From NCBI GenBank assembly GCA_963702685.1, contig CAVPDQ010000027.1, forward strand, positions 186,001 through 250,000: 64,000 nt of DNA, in the 5' to 3' direction. Positions 43,606-53,530 of the stretch are shown here, piece by piece. Source of the stretch: AP-15 sp963702685 (GTDB taxonomy: Bacteria > Pseudomonadota > Alphaproteobacteria > ATCC43930 > CGMCC-115725). Position numbers and translations under genes: made by a program. The notes beneath the pieces were generated by a model. The model was not told the DNA's origin and ran no database searches. It was given only the letters and a program-made list of their open reading frames with translations. The number at the start of each line of letters is the position of its first letter. The stretch's first letter is position 1.

Positions 43606-43629
43606 CCCTCCCCCGCATGCGGGGGAGGG
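43606..43629. repeat. Third copy of the 24-bp palindrome, between ureC and ureE
   Basis: Identical to the two palindromes inside ureF. It lies in the 80-base gap between the ureC stop and the ureE start. If transcribed it would form a 12-bp hairpin that could affect ureE expression or RNA stability. Confidence 0.85.
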
Positions 43630-43670
43630 TTAGGGTGGGGGCGCCGGCTCGACACACCCATGACGTGGCC

Positions 43671-45393
<1,723 letters not shown>

Positions 45394-45581
45394 TCTACCC
45401 TATCCGAGTCGAGCCCCTCTCCGCCCTCCAGGGGGGAGAGGAAGGGGCCCATCGCGAAGCGATGGGAAGGTGAGGTGGGTGCCGCAGCCGCTCTGCTCTC
45501 CGACCCCGGCCCCCCTCACCCTGCCCTCTCCCCCCGGCCGGCGGGGGGAGAGGGAAGTGTCGGAAAGCGTTGTTGGGCCGA
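45394..45581. repeat. Intergenic block of palindromic repeats between ureB and ureC
   Basis: This 188-base gap is made mostly of inverted repeats: CCCATCGC/GCGATGGG (45448-45455 with 45459-45466), and a larger palindrome at 45524-45554 whose arms are CCCTCTCCCCCC and GGGGGGAGAGGG. A third C-rich/G-rich pair lies at 45414-45441. Such blocks are common mobile-type extragenic repeats in alphaproteobacteria. They may differentially stabilise the ureAB and ureC messages. Confidence 0.7.
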
Positions 45582-45887
45582 TCACAGCGGGCCGTTCACT
45601 TTGGCGTTGAAGCCGACGACGCGGCGGGCGCCGGCATAGGCGACGAGCCTGACCTCGCGGCTCTGCCCCGGCTCGAACCGGGTCGCGGTGCCGGCCGGGA
45701 TGTCGAGCCGAAAGCCGCGCGCCTGTTCGCGGTCGAAGGCCAGCGCCGGGTTCGTCTCGTAAAAATGATAATGCGAGCCGACCTGAATCGGCCGGTCGCC
45801 GGTATTGGCGACGATCAGCGTCACGCTCGCCCGGCCGGCATTCAATTCGATGTCGCCGGGTGCGGTGAACAGTTCGCCCGGGATCAT
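45582..45887 (-). CDS. ureB: Urease beta subunit UreB
   Basis: A 101-residue structural subunit of urease. It starts MIPGELFTAPGDIELNAGR and has the family core QVGSHYHFYETNPALAFDRE, followed by RLDIPAGTATRFEPGQ and VGFNAKVNGPL. Separate ureA and ureB genes, as here, are the bacterial norm. It lies four bases after ureA and 188 bases before ureC, with palindromic repeats filling that gap. Confidence 0.95.
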   Translation of the reverse strand: MIPGELFTAPGDIELNAGRASVTLIVANTGDRPIQVGSHYHFYETNPALAFDREQARGFRLDIPAGTATRFEPGQSREVRLVAYAGARRVVGFNAKVNGPL

Positions 45888-45891
45888 GGCG

Positions 45892-46194
45892 TCACCGGAT
45901 CGGCTCGTGCACGGTGACGAGCTTGGTGCCGTCGGGGAAGGTCGCCTCGACCTGGATCTCGGGGATCATTTCAGCCACCCCCTCCATGACCTGCTCGCGG
46001 CCGATGACCGTCGCGCCGTCGCGCATCAATTCGGGCACGCTCCTGCCGTCGCGCGCGCCTTCGAGCACATAGTCGGTGATCAGCGCCACCGCCTCGGGAT
46101 AGTTCAGCCGGAGCCCGCGCCGCAGCCGGCGCTCGGCGACCATCGCAGCGACCGACACCAGCAATTTGTCCTTCTCGCGCGGCGTCAGGTTCAT
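45892..46194 (-). CDS. ureA: Urease gamma subunit UreA
   Basis: A 100-residue gamma subunit. The sequence MNLTPREKDKLLVSVAAMVAERR is diagnostic, with LNYPEAVALITDYVLEGARDG and the C-terminal VEATFPDGTKLVTVHEPI. The ATG overlaps the stop of the USP-like gene (ATGA). That means the urease structural genes are translated behind a lon-like/USP pair instead of the usual ureD. Confidence 0.95.
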   Translation of the reverse strand: MNLTPREKDKLLVSVAAMVAERRLRRGLRLNYPEAVALITDYVLEGARDGRSVPELMRDGATVIGREQVMEGVAEMIPEIQVEATFPDGTKLVTVHEPIR

Positions 46195-47015
46195 CGGATG
46201 ATCAGCACATCGCAGGCAAAGCGTTCGGCAAAGGCTTGCAGCCGCTCCTCGGTGCCGTCCACCGAGCCGGCCTCGAACGCCAGCAATCGGCAGTCGAGCG
46301 CGACGATCCGGCGGGAGAGGGCGGCGGGCTCGCCGGGCATCGCCTCGATCCGCGGCTGCAGCGAAAACGCCGCGAGATGGTCGGCAACCCACGCCTCGAA
46401 CCCGGCAGGATCGGCGATCTCCTGCGGGCGGAGCACGACGAGGCTGCTGGCGGTGGCCGCGGCGATCCGCGCGGCGGCGGCGAGCAATCGGGCCGCAATC
46501 GGGCTCTCTTCGCGCAGCAGCGCCACCACCGCGCCATTCTGCGCCCAGGCGGCCCTGGCGAACAAAAACGGGCCCGGGCTCGCCGCGAGCGACGACCACC
46601 ACCGGCAATGCACGCGAAAATGTCCCGCGACCGGCCGGGTCACCCCGCCGGCAACGAGGAGGTCGCGCGGGCTCGCCCCGGCAAAAGCAGCCGCAGCGCC
46701 GCGCACGACCTCGAACGACCATTCGAGCGCATGCCGCGCCGCCGCTGCGGCAAGCTCGCGGCGCGCCTGCTCGGCCGCGGCGCGCAGATGAAGCGCGACA
46801 AACTCTCCGGTAAAGGGCTCGGCGGCGGCACCCCAGGCGACGTGTCGCGCGACCGGCAGCCGGGCGAGGTGCAGCAATTCCTCGTCCTCGACAAAGACGC
46901 CGTGCAGCGGCAAGCCGGTGCGCCCGGCGAGAAGGGCTGCGGTATCGAAGGCCGTGCGATATTCGGACGCTGCATCGACCGAGACGATCACCCGCTCGAT
47001 CGCGTCGCTTCTCAT
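46191..47015 (-). CDS. Universal-stress-protein-like protein
   Basis: A 274-residue cytoplasmic protein with a UspA-like start: RVIVSVDAASEYRTAFDTAALLAGRTGLPLHGVFVEDEEL, the classic beta-alpha unit with AxxLA and a V.D.E pattern. The second half has a looser repeat of the fold (SSLVVLRPQEI and CDVLIIR). The ATP-binding GxxG(9)G motif is not clearly recognisable. It sits between a lon-like gene and ureA, overlapping both by four bases. Stress control of urease is one possibility; chance linkage is another. Confidence 0.7.
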   Translation of the reverse strand: MRSDAIERVIVSVDAASEYRTAFDTAALLAGRTGLPLHGVFVEDEELLHLARLPVARHVAWGAAAEPFTGEFVALHLRAAAEQARRELAAAAARHALEWSFEVVRGAAAAFAGASPRDLLVAGGVTRPVAGHFRVHCRWWSSLAASPGPFLFARAAWAQNGAVVALLREESPIAARLLAAAARIAAATASSLVVLRPQEIADPAGFEAWVADHLAAFSLQPRIEAMPGEPAALSRRIVALDCRLLAFEAGSVDGTEERLQAFAERFACDVLIIR

Positions 47016-49504
47016 GCGCGGGCCCCCGATGCCGATGCGGCCCGCGCCAGCTCGGCCGCCCTGGCGGCAAAGCCGTCGAGGCGCGCGGCAACCCGCTGGT
47101 TCAGCGACCCGGCCGGATAGGCGCCGTCCTCATCGGGCATGCCGGCCGGGATGCCGGTCAAGAGCTCCAGCCCCTGATCCACCGTGTCGATCGGATAGAT
47201 CGCGAACCGCCCCTCGGCCGCCGCAGCGACGACATCGCGGCGCAGCATCAGGTGCCGGACATTGGCGGCCGGGATCACGACACCCTGCCCCTCGGCCAGA
47301 CCGCGCGCCGTGCAGCTGTCGAAAAAGCCCTCGATCTTCTCGTTGACCCCGCCGATCGCCTGGATCTGGCCGCGCTGGTCGATCGAGCCGGTGACCGCCA
47401 AGGATTGCCTGATCGGCGCTTCGGCCAGCGCCGACAGCAGCGCAAACAATTCCGCGGCCGAGGCGCTGTCGCCATCGACGCCGCCATAGGATTGCTCGAA
47501 CACCAGGCTGGCGTTGAGCGACAATGGCCGGGTGCCGCCAAAGCGCCCGCCGAGAAACCCGGCGAGGATCAAGACACCCTTCGAATGCAGCGGCCCGCCG
47601 AGCGCGACCTCGCGCTCGATATCGACGACCTCGCCGCGGCCGAGCCGCACCCGGGCGGTGATCCGGCTCGGCAGGCCGAAGGCGAGGCTGCCGATGCCGA
47701 TGACCGACAGGCCGTTGAGCTGGCCGACCCGCGCGCCATCGGTCTCGATGCGGATCGTCCGGCGGCCGATCTCCTGCTGCATGCGGCGGTAGATGCGGTC
47801 GCCGCGACGGAATTGCGCATCGATCGCGGCCTGCACCTCGGCCGCGCCGACAATCTCCTTGCCGGCATCGGCGGCGAGCTGGTCGGCCTCGCGCAACAGA
47901 TCGCCGATCGCCCGCATCCCGGTCCACAATTGCCCGGCGTCGCCGGCGAGCCGTGCCGTCCGCTCGATCACCCGCGCCACGCCGTCGCGGTCGAGCGACC
48001 GCAAATTCTCGCGCCGGCCGATGGCGCAGACGAGCCGCGCAAACAACAGCGTGTTGTCGGGCGTGCGCTCGACCCGGTCTTCGAAATCGGCGGCGATCTT
48101 GAACAGCTCGGCGAATTCCTCGTCCTGCGCGCTGAGCAGATAATAGAGCGCCGGCGACCCGACCAGCACGACCTTGACGGCGAGCGGGATCGGGTCGGGC
48201 GTCAGCGACAAGGTGCTGGCCATGCTCAACAATTGCTCGATGGTCTCGATCCGGATCTGGCCGGCGTCGAGCGCGCGCTTCAGCGAGGCCCAGCCGAAAT
48301 TGCCGGTCACCAGCTTTTGCGCGTCGAGGATCAGATAGCCGCCATTGGCGCGGTGCAGGGCGCCGGGCTTCAACAGGTTGAAGTCGGTGACGAGCGCGCC
48401 AAAGCGGGCCAGATGCTCGACCCGGCCGACCAGCGTCTGATGCGTCGGGTTGTCCTCGTAGACGACCGGCGCGCCGCGCTGGCCGGCATTGTCGACAAAG
48501 AGGTTCACCCCATAGCGGCGAAAGCGCGCATCGTCCACGGCGGCGGTGACCGCCGCCGGCATCGGCGCGTCGGCCGGCGGCGCCGCGGGCGCCAGAAAAT
48601 CGTCGACATTCTCTTTGACATCGGCCTCGACGGCATCGAGATAGGCCGCCACCTCGGGCAGGTCGGAGAAGGCGGCATGGATCTCGCGCATCAGATGGCC
48701 GATCGCCAGCCCCGTGGTCTCGCGGTTGAGCTCACGCAGGGCGTCGCGATGCGCGCGCTCCCACAGCGGGACATCGTGCAGCGCCGCTTCGAGCTCCTTT
48801 TGGACCGCCTCGATGTCGTGCTGGATACGGTCGCGCTCCTCGGCCGGGACCGCTTCGAACGCCTCGGGCGGCAACACCTTGCCGTCGCGCATCGGCGCCA
48901 GCGCCAGCCCCATCGGCGTGCGCAGCAAGGCGATGCTCTGCTGCTGGGCGTGCTGCTGCACGGCGCCGAACGCGTCCTCGTTGCGCTGCTTCAGCTGCTG
49001 GTCGATGACCTCGCGGCGCGCGCGGTATTCGTCGCGCTCGAACGCCGCCGGCAATGCCGCGCGCAATTCCTCGACCAGCCGCTTCATCGCGGCGGCGAGC
49101 CCGGCCCCGCGCCCCGGCGGCAGCGACAATCGGCGCGGCTGCTGCGGATCGGCGAAGTTGTTGACATAGCACCAATCGGGCGGCGCCGGCTCGCCTTTGG
49201 CGCGGTCCCGCAGCAATTCCTCGACCAGCGCATGCCGGCCGGTCCCGGTCGCACCCAGCGCATAGATGTTGTAGCCCTTGCGCCGCATCCGCATGGCAAA
49301 GCCGATCGCCTCGACCGCCCGCTCCTGACCGATCTGCCCCGGCGCGTCTTCGAGCTCGCTGCACAAGGCGAACGGCAGCTCGGCCGGGTCGCAACGGCGG
49401 TAGAGCGCCGCCGGCGGCAGCGGCCGCCCCGGCTCGAAGCCCGCGCGGGAGCGGGAGGAGGCGACCCTATCGGCCGCAATCCGATCGGTCATCGCCGCGT
49501 GCAT
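47012..49504 (-). CDS. Lon-like (YcbZ/LonB-type) protease
   Basis: An 830-residue S16 protease of the YcbZ/AAA_32 type. The C-terminal protease domain has the Ser in YGGVDGDSASAAELFAL and the Lys in IGGVNEKIEGFF, so the Ser-Lys dyad is intact. The AAA part keeps HRANGGYLILDAQKL, but the P-loop reads GATGTGRHALVEELL, with Arg-His in place of Lys-Thr/Ser, so ATP use is doubtful. A coiled-coil region (about residues 150-300) separates the two parts of the ATPase-like domain. The start may be the ATG at 49504 or 49492. It heads the urease transcript. Confidence 0.88.
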   Translation of the reverse strand: MHAAMTDRIAADRVASSRSRAGFEPGRPLPPAALYRRCDPAELPFALCSELEDAPGQIGQERAVEAIGFAMRMRRKGYNIYALGATGTGRHALVEELLRDRAKGEPAPPDWCYVNNFADPQQPRRLSLPPGRGAGLAAAMKRLVEELRAALPAAFERDEYRARREVIDQQLKQRNEDAFGAVQQHAQQQSIALLRTPMGLALAPMRDGKVLPPEAFEAVPAEERDRIQHDIEAVQKELEAALHDVPLWERAHRDALRELNRETTGLAIGHLMREIHAAFSDLPEVAAYLDAVEADVKENVDDFLAPAAPPADAPMPAAVTAAVDDARFRRYGVNLFVDNAGQRGAPVVYEDNPTHQTLVGRVEHLARFGALVTDFNLLKPGALHRANGGYLILDAQKLVTGNFGWASLKRALDAGQIRIETIEQLLSMASTLSLTPDPIPLAVKVVLVGSPALYYLLSAQDEEFAELFKIAADFEDRVERTPDNTLLFARLVCAIGRRENLRSLDRDGVARVIERTARLAGDAGQLWTGMRAIGDLLREADQLAADAGKEIVGAAEVQAAIDAQFRRGDRIYRRMQQEIGRRTIRIETDGARVGQLNGLSVIGIGSLAFGLPSRITARVRLGRGEVVDIEREVALGGPLHSKGVLILAGFLGGRFGGTRPLSLNASLVFEQSYGGVDGDSASAAELFALLSALAEAPIRQSLAVTGSIDQRGQIQAIGGVNEKIEGFFDSCTARGLAEGQGVVIPAANVRHLMLRRDVVAAAAEGRFAIYPIDTVDQGLELLTGIPAGMPDEDGAYPAGSLNQRVAARLDGFAARAAELARAASASGARA

Positions 49505-49575
49505 CCTCGGAGTTGCGGAAGTTCGATCGCCAAAGGCTTTATCATAGCCGAGCGTGGTGCGCGCGGGAGAAGCGG

Positions 49576-50103
49576 ATGAGCGGCGAAACTTTTCCGGTGG
49601 CCTATCTGGTGCTGAGCGGCACGACGACGGCGGCGCGCGGCGCCGAATTGCTGCGCGGGCTGGTCGAGCTCGGCTTTGCCCAGGTCATCGCCATCCCGAC
49701 GCCAAACGCCGCCCGAATCGTCGCGGCGCGCGAGCTCGCTGATGTGGCGGGGGCGCAGGTGGTCCAATCCTATTTCGACCTGGCGATCCGGCCGCGGCCG
49801 CCGCGCGGCGTCGTGTTGTTCGCGCCCTGCAGCTTCAACTCGTTGAACAAGCTCGCGCACGGCATCGCCGACAGCCTGGCGTTGTCGGTCGTCGCCGAGG
49901 CGATCGGGCGCCAGACACCGGTCATCGTCGGCCCGTCGCTGAACGCGCCGCTCCTCGCCCACCCGATGGCGCAGGCATCGCTCAAAATACTGCCCGGCTG
50001 GGGGGTAACGATCGTGCCGCCGGTCGATCAAGGCGACGGCCCGCGCCTCGCCCCGTCGCCCGCCCTCCTCGCCGCGGTCCAACCCTACGTCAGCCGCGGC
50101 TGA
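49576..50103 (+). CDS. Flavoprotein-family (UbiX/HFCD-like) protein
   Basis: A 175-residue protein with a Rossmann-like flavoprotein pattern: VAYLVLSGTTTAARGAELLRGLVELGF at the N-terminus, a VVLFAPCSFNSLNKLAHGIADSLA segment like the HFCD fingerprint, and PVIVGPSLNAPLLAHPMAQASL. This suggests an FMN-dependent decarboxylase-like enzyme, but the catalytic assignment is not certain. GGGAGAAG precedes the ATG at 49576. It is divergent from the lon-like gene and followed by a long non-coding repeat region. Confidence 0.75.
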   Translation: MSGETFPVAYLVLSGTTTAARGAELLRGLVELGFAQVIAIPTPNAARIVAARELADVAGAQVVQSYFDLAIRPRPPRGVVLFAPCSFNSLNKLAHGIADSLALSVVAEAIGRQTPVIVGPSLNAPLLAHPMAQASLKILPGWGVTIVPPVDQGDGPRLAPSPALLAAVQPYVSRG

Positions 50104-50195
50104 GACCGCCCACGCCGGCTGCGCCGGTCAACCATCCTAAACACCTCGTGCCAAAGCTCAGCGTCGAGCAAGCGCGATGATGCCGCGATCTCCAC

Positions 50196-50518
50196 GGCGG
50201 TTACGGTGGCGGCGGTTACGGTGGGCGGTTACGGGCGGTTACGGTGACAGTTACGGGACGGTTACGGACGGTTACGGTGGGACGGTTACGGGACGGTTAC
50301 GGTTACGGTGCAGTTAATTGTTAGGGGTTACGGTGGGCGGTTACGGGGGTTACGGTGACAGTGCATTAGTTAGGCACGGTTACGGCAGTTACGGTGACAG
50401 TGCAGTTAATTGACAGGCGGGGGTTACGGCAAATAAAATGCACTGTCACCGTAATGGGCGGGGGTAACGGCAAATAAAATGCACTGTCACCGTAATGGCG
50501 CGTAATGGCTTCCGGCAT
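50196..50518. repeat. GTTACGG repeat array with inverted copies
   Basis: A 320-base region contains 16 exact copies of GTTACGG between 50199 and 50430, irregularly spaced by short G-rich bits, plus one GTAACGG variant. TTACGGTGACAGTGCA occurs in direct orientation at 50350-50365 and 50389-50404, and as its exact complement at 50439-50454 and 50480-50495. The right end is a tandem pair of about 41 bases, each holding CAAATAAAATGCACTG. No ORF explains it. The ACGGTGACAGTGCA word is reminiscent of REP sequences tied to RAYT transposases, but none is in the window. Confidence 0.9.
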
Positions 50519-50823
50519 TGGCGGCCTCGCCCTGGACCACCGGGGTGTGCTTACCCGGACAGGGATATGGCGTGGTCATCAAAATACCGAGGATACAGCA
50601 GGGCGCATCGATTGACAGGGGGCCGGCTTGCGCCCGGCGGCGCGACCGCCGTCCTGATCGGCGCTTCGATTCGCCGCAGAATGCGGGGGCGTGCCTTGCG
50701 CGGCCCGATGCGGGGCGCGGCGCGGCACCCGGCGCCGGCGCTTGGTTGGCGCGCGGCGAGCCCGCGCCTATAACTGCGCCGGCGAGCGGCATCCGGCCGC
50801 AGATCGCCGGGCACGATTGGCCG
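50519..50823. other. Non-coding gap before lgt
   Basis: These 305 bases are GC-rich and separate the repeat array from lgt. Open frames cross the region but show no protein-like pattern. I see no clear promoter, terminator or RNA. Confidence 0.5.
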
Positions 50824-51630
50824 ATGCCGTTTCTGACAATCCCGTTTCCTGCGATCGATCCCGTCGCCGTTTCGCTCGGGCCCTTGGCGATCCGCTGGTA
50901 CGCGCTCGCCTACATCGCCGGTCTGGTGATCGGCTGGCGCTATTGCCTCTTTCTCGCGCGCCGCCCGCCGGCGCTGGCCAACAGCCAGCATGTCGACGAT
51001 TTCCTGGTCTGGGCGACGCTCGGCGTCGTCCTCGGCGGGCGCATCGGCTACATCCTGTTCTACAAGCCCGGCTACTACCTCGCCCATCCGCAGGAAGCGC
51101 TCTTTGTGTGGCATGGCGGCATGTCGTTTCACGGCGGCGCGCTCGGGGTGACGATCGCCCTCATCCTGTTCACCCGGTCGCGCCGGGTCTCGCTCTTCGC
51201 GTTTTCCGACATCATCACCGAGGCGGTCCCGATCGGCCTCTTCTTTGGCCGCATCGCCAATTTTATCAATGGCGAGCTGTTCGGCCGGCCGAGCGATGTT
51301 CCGTGGGCGATGATATTTCCGAACGGCGGCCCGGTGCCGCGCCATCCGAGCGAGCTCTACGAGGCGTTCTGCGAAGGCGTCCTGCTGTTCTTGCTGCTGT
51401 TCGCCGCCGAGCGGCTGGGGCTGCGCCGGCGGCCCGGTGTCGTGACCGGGTTGTTTCTCGCCGGCTATGCGGTCGCGCGGATGTCGGGCGAATTGTTCCG
51501 CCAGCCCGACCCGCAGCTCGGCTATCTCATTTTTGGCACGACGATGGGTCAGCTGCTGTCGGCCCCGGTCTTGATCGCCGGTGTCGCGATCATCTTCTGG
51601 GCCAGGCGGCGGCCGGCCGCGCGCTGGTGA
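50824..51630 (+). CDS. lgt: Prolipoprotein diacylglyceryl transferase
   Basis: A 268-residue inner-membrane enzyme that transfers diacylglycerol to the lipobox Cys of prolipoproteins. Seven helices are apparent. The Lgt signature is GRIANFINGELFGRPSDVPWAMIFP, preceded by HGGMSFHGGALG with the essential His. The ATG at 50824 gives the standard start MPFLTIPFPAIDPVAVSLGPLAIRWY-like motif. It starts a tightly overlapped run lgt-midA-pgeF-lipoprotein, in which the last gene encodes a likely Lgt substrate. Confidence 0.95.
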   Translation: MPFLTIPFPAIDPVAVSLGPLAIRWYALAYIAGLVIGWRYCLFLARRPPALANSQHVDDFLVWATLGVVLGGRIGYILFYKPGYYLAHPQEALFVWHGGMSFHGGALGVTIALILFTRSRRVSLFAFSDIITEAVPIGLFFGRIANFINGELFGRPSDVPWAMIFPNGGPVPRHPSELYEAFCEGVLLFLLLFAAERLGLRRRPGVVTGLFLAGYAVARMSGELFRQPDPQLGYLIFGTTMGQLLSAPVLIAGVAIIFWARRRPAARW

Positions 51631-52761
51631 GCACCGCCGCACTCGCCGCCAGGATCGCCCGGCGCATCGCCGCCGAAGGCCCGATCTCGGTTGCCGCCTT
51701 TATGGCGATGGCGCTGCACGATCCGAAGGACGGCTATTACATCGGCGCCCACCCGATCGGCGTCCACCCGATCGGCGCCGCTGGCGACTTTGTCACCGCC
51801 CCCGAAATCAGCCAGATCTTTGGCGAGCTGATCGGGCTTTGGTGCGCGCGGATGTGGGATGTGATCGGCCGGCCCGACCCGGTGATCCTCGCCGAGCTCG
51901 GCCCCGGACGCGGCACCCTTGCCCAAGACCTGCTGCGCGCGGCCGGCACGGTGCCGGCGTTTCGCCGCGCGCTGCGTCTCTATCTGGTCGAGGTAAGCCC
52001 GGGGTTGCGGGACGAGCAGGAGCGGCGCCTTGCCACAGCCGCACCGGTCTGGCTCGACGAGATCGGCGACTTGCCAGCCGGTCCGTTGCTGCTCGTCGCC
52101 AACGAGTTTCTCGATGCGCTGCCGATCCGCCAGCTCGTTCGCGGCCCCGCCGGCTGGTCGGAGCGAATGGTGGCGCTCGACGCGGCGGGCGCGCTGGTCT
52201 TTGCCGATCTGCCGGCGGGTCCGGCCGCAGCACTGCTGGCCGCGCAAAGAAGCCGCGGTGGCGAGCAGCCGGGCGATGTCGTCGAAATTTGCCCCGCCGC
52301 ACTGGCGCTCGCCGCGTCGCTGGGCAACAGGCTGGCGCACCAGCCGGGTGCTGCGCTCTTGATCGATTACGGCCACACCGATTATCGGCCGGGCGGGCGA
52401 CCGTCGGGGCGGAAGCTTGCGAGCAGTCCGCAGGCATCGCCCGGTCCCGGTCTTGTCGTGCCCGGGCACGGCGGATCTCAGCGCGCATGTCGATTTCGCC
52501 GCTGTTGCAGAAGCCGGACGGCGCGCCGGCGCCGAAATTCGGGGGCCGGTGTCGCAAGCCCGGTTCTTGAATTCGCTCGGCGCGCAAGTCAGGCTCGCTG
52601 CCTTGTCGGCAGGCGCCTCCCCGGCCGAGCGCCGCACGCTCGAAGCGGGGCTCGAACGTCTGCTCGACCCGGAGGGGATGGGCGGTTTCGAGGTGATGGC
52701 TATGGTCTCGCCGGGATTGCCGGTGCCGGCCGATTTGGCGGTGCTGCGGGCAACGCCATGA
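51627..52761 (+). CDS. MidA/NDUFAF7-like methyltransferase, frame broken
   Basis: A SAM-dependent protein arginine methyltransferase-like enzyme (DUF185), expected at 377 residues; the mitochondrial relative supports complex I assembly. Motifs are MALHDPKDGYYIG, GDFVTAPEISQIFGELIGLW, the SAM loop LAELGPGRGTLAQDLLR and VANEFLDALPIRQ. One extra G at 52395-52397 shifts the frame after IDYGHTDYRPG; removing it joins it to SLRAVRRHRPVPVLSCPGTADLSAHVDF and a normal end. The GTG start overlaps the lgt stop. The break is probably an error. Confidence 0.88.
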
Positions 52762-53525
52762 TCGCGCTCGACGCATTCGCCGCCGATGCCGGTATTCGCC
52801 ATGCCTTTTTCACGCGCCGGGGCGGGGTCAGCGAGGGGCCGTTTCAGTCGCTGAATTGCGGCTTTGGCGCGGGCGATCCGAAGGAAGCCGTCGCGCGCAA
52901 TCGCGCGATCGCGATGCAGCGTCTCGGTATACCGGCCGAGCGGCTGGTCACTTGCCGCCAGATTCACAGCGCCGCCGTGGTGGCTGTCGCGGCCCCGTGG
53001 CGTCGCGAGGACGCGCCCCGCGCCGATGGGCTGGCGACGCGGGTCCCCGGCATCGCGCTCGGCATCCTTGCCGCCGATTGCGCCCCGATCCTGGTTTGCG
53101 ATCCGGTGGCACGGGTTATCGGCGCGGCGCATGGCGGCTGGCGCGGCGCGCTCGGCGGCGTGGTCGAGGCGACGATCGCCGCGATGGCAGCGATGGGTGC
53201 GGCGCCGCGCCATATCCGCGCCGCGATCGGCCCCTGCATCGGCCCGCTCTCCTACGAGGTCGGCGCCGAATTCCCCGCGCCGATCCTCGCCGAGGATGCC
53301 GCCGCCCGCGTCTTTTTCGCCGATATGCCACAAAGGGGCCGACACCTCTTCGACCTCGCCGGCTATGTCGAGCACCGTCTGCGGCGGGCCGGGATCACCG
53401 AAGTGCATCGGGCCGGCCACGATACGGTGGCCGAGGAGGCGCTGTTTTTCAGCTATCGCCGGGCTTGCCGGCGCGGCGAAACGACCTACGGCCGTGCCCT
53501 CTCCGCCATCGTTCTCGACGGCTAG
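52758..53525 (+). CDS. pgeF: PgeF/YfiH-type laccase-domain protein
   Basis: A 255-residue zinc protein of the YfiH/LACC1 family, with peptidoglycan-editing or purine-nucleoside activity in known members. The metal ligands lie in CRQIHSAAVV (His), ILAADCAPILVCDP (Cys) and AAHGGWRGALGGVVE (His). HAFFTRRGGVSEGPFQSLN at the N-terminus and FFSYRRACRRGETTYGR at the C-terminus are typical. It overlaps midA by four bases (ATGA). Confidence 0.92.
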   Translation: MIALDAFAADAGIRHAFFTRRGGVSEGPFQSLNCGFGAGDPKEAVARNRAIAMQRLGIPAERLVTCRQIHSAAVVAVAAPWRREDAPRADGLATRVPGIALGILAADCAPILVCDPVARVIGAAHGGWRGALGGVVEATIAAMAAMGAAPRHIRAAIGPCIGPLSYEVGAEFPAPILAEDAAARVFFADMPQRGRHLFDLAGYVEHRLRRAGITEVHRAGHDTVAEEALFFSYRRACRRGETTYGRALSAIVLDG

Positions 53526-53530
53526 CGGCG

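Noticed and set aside
50196..50330. Glycine-tyrosine-rich coding repeat (GGYGG)
   Set aside because: One frame reads GGYGGGGYGG briefly but then shifts to unrelated residues and reaches a stop; there is no start or ribosome-binding site.
50196..50518. CRISPR array
   Set aside because: Repeats are only seven bases, the spacers vary from zero to about thirty bases and contain more repeat, and no cas genes are present.
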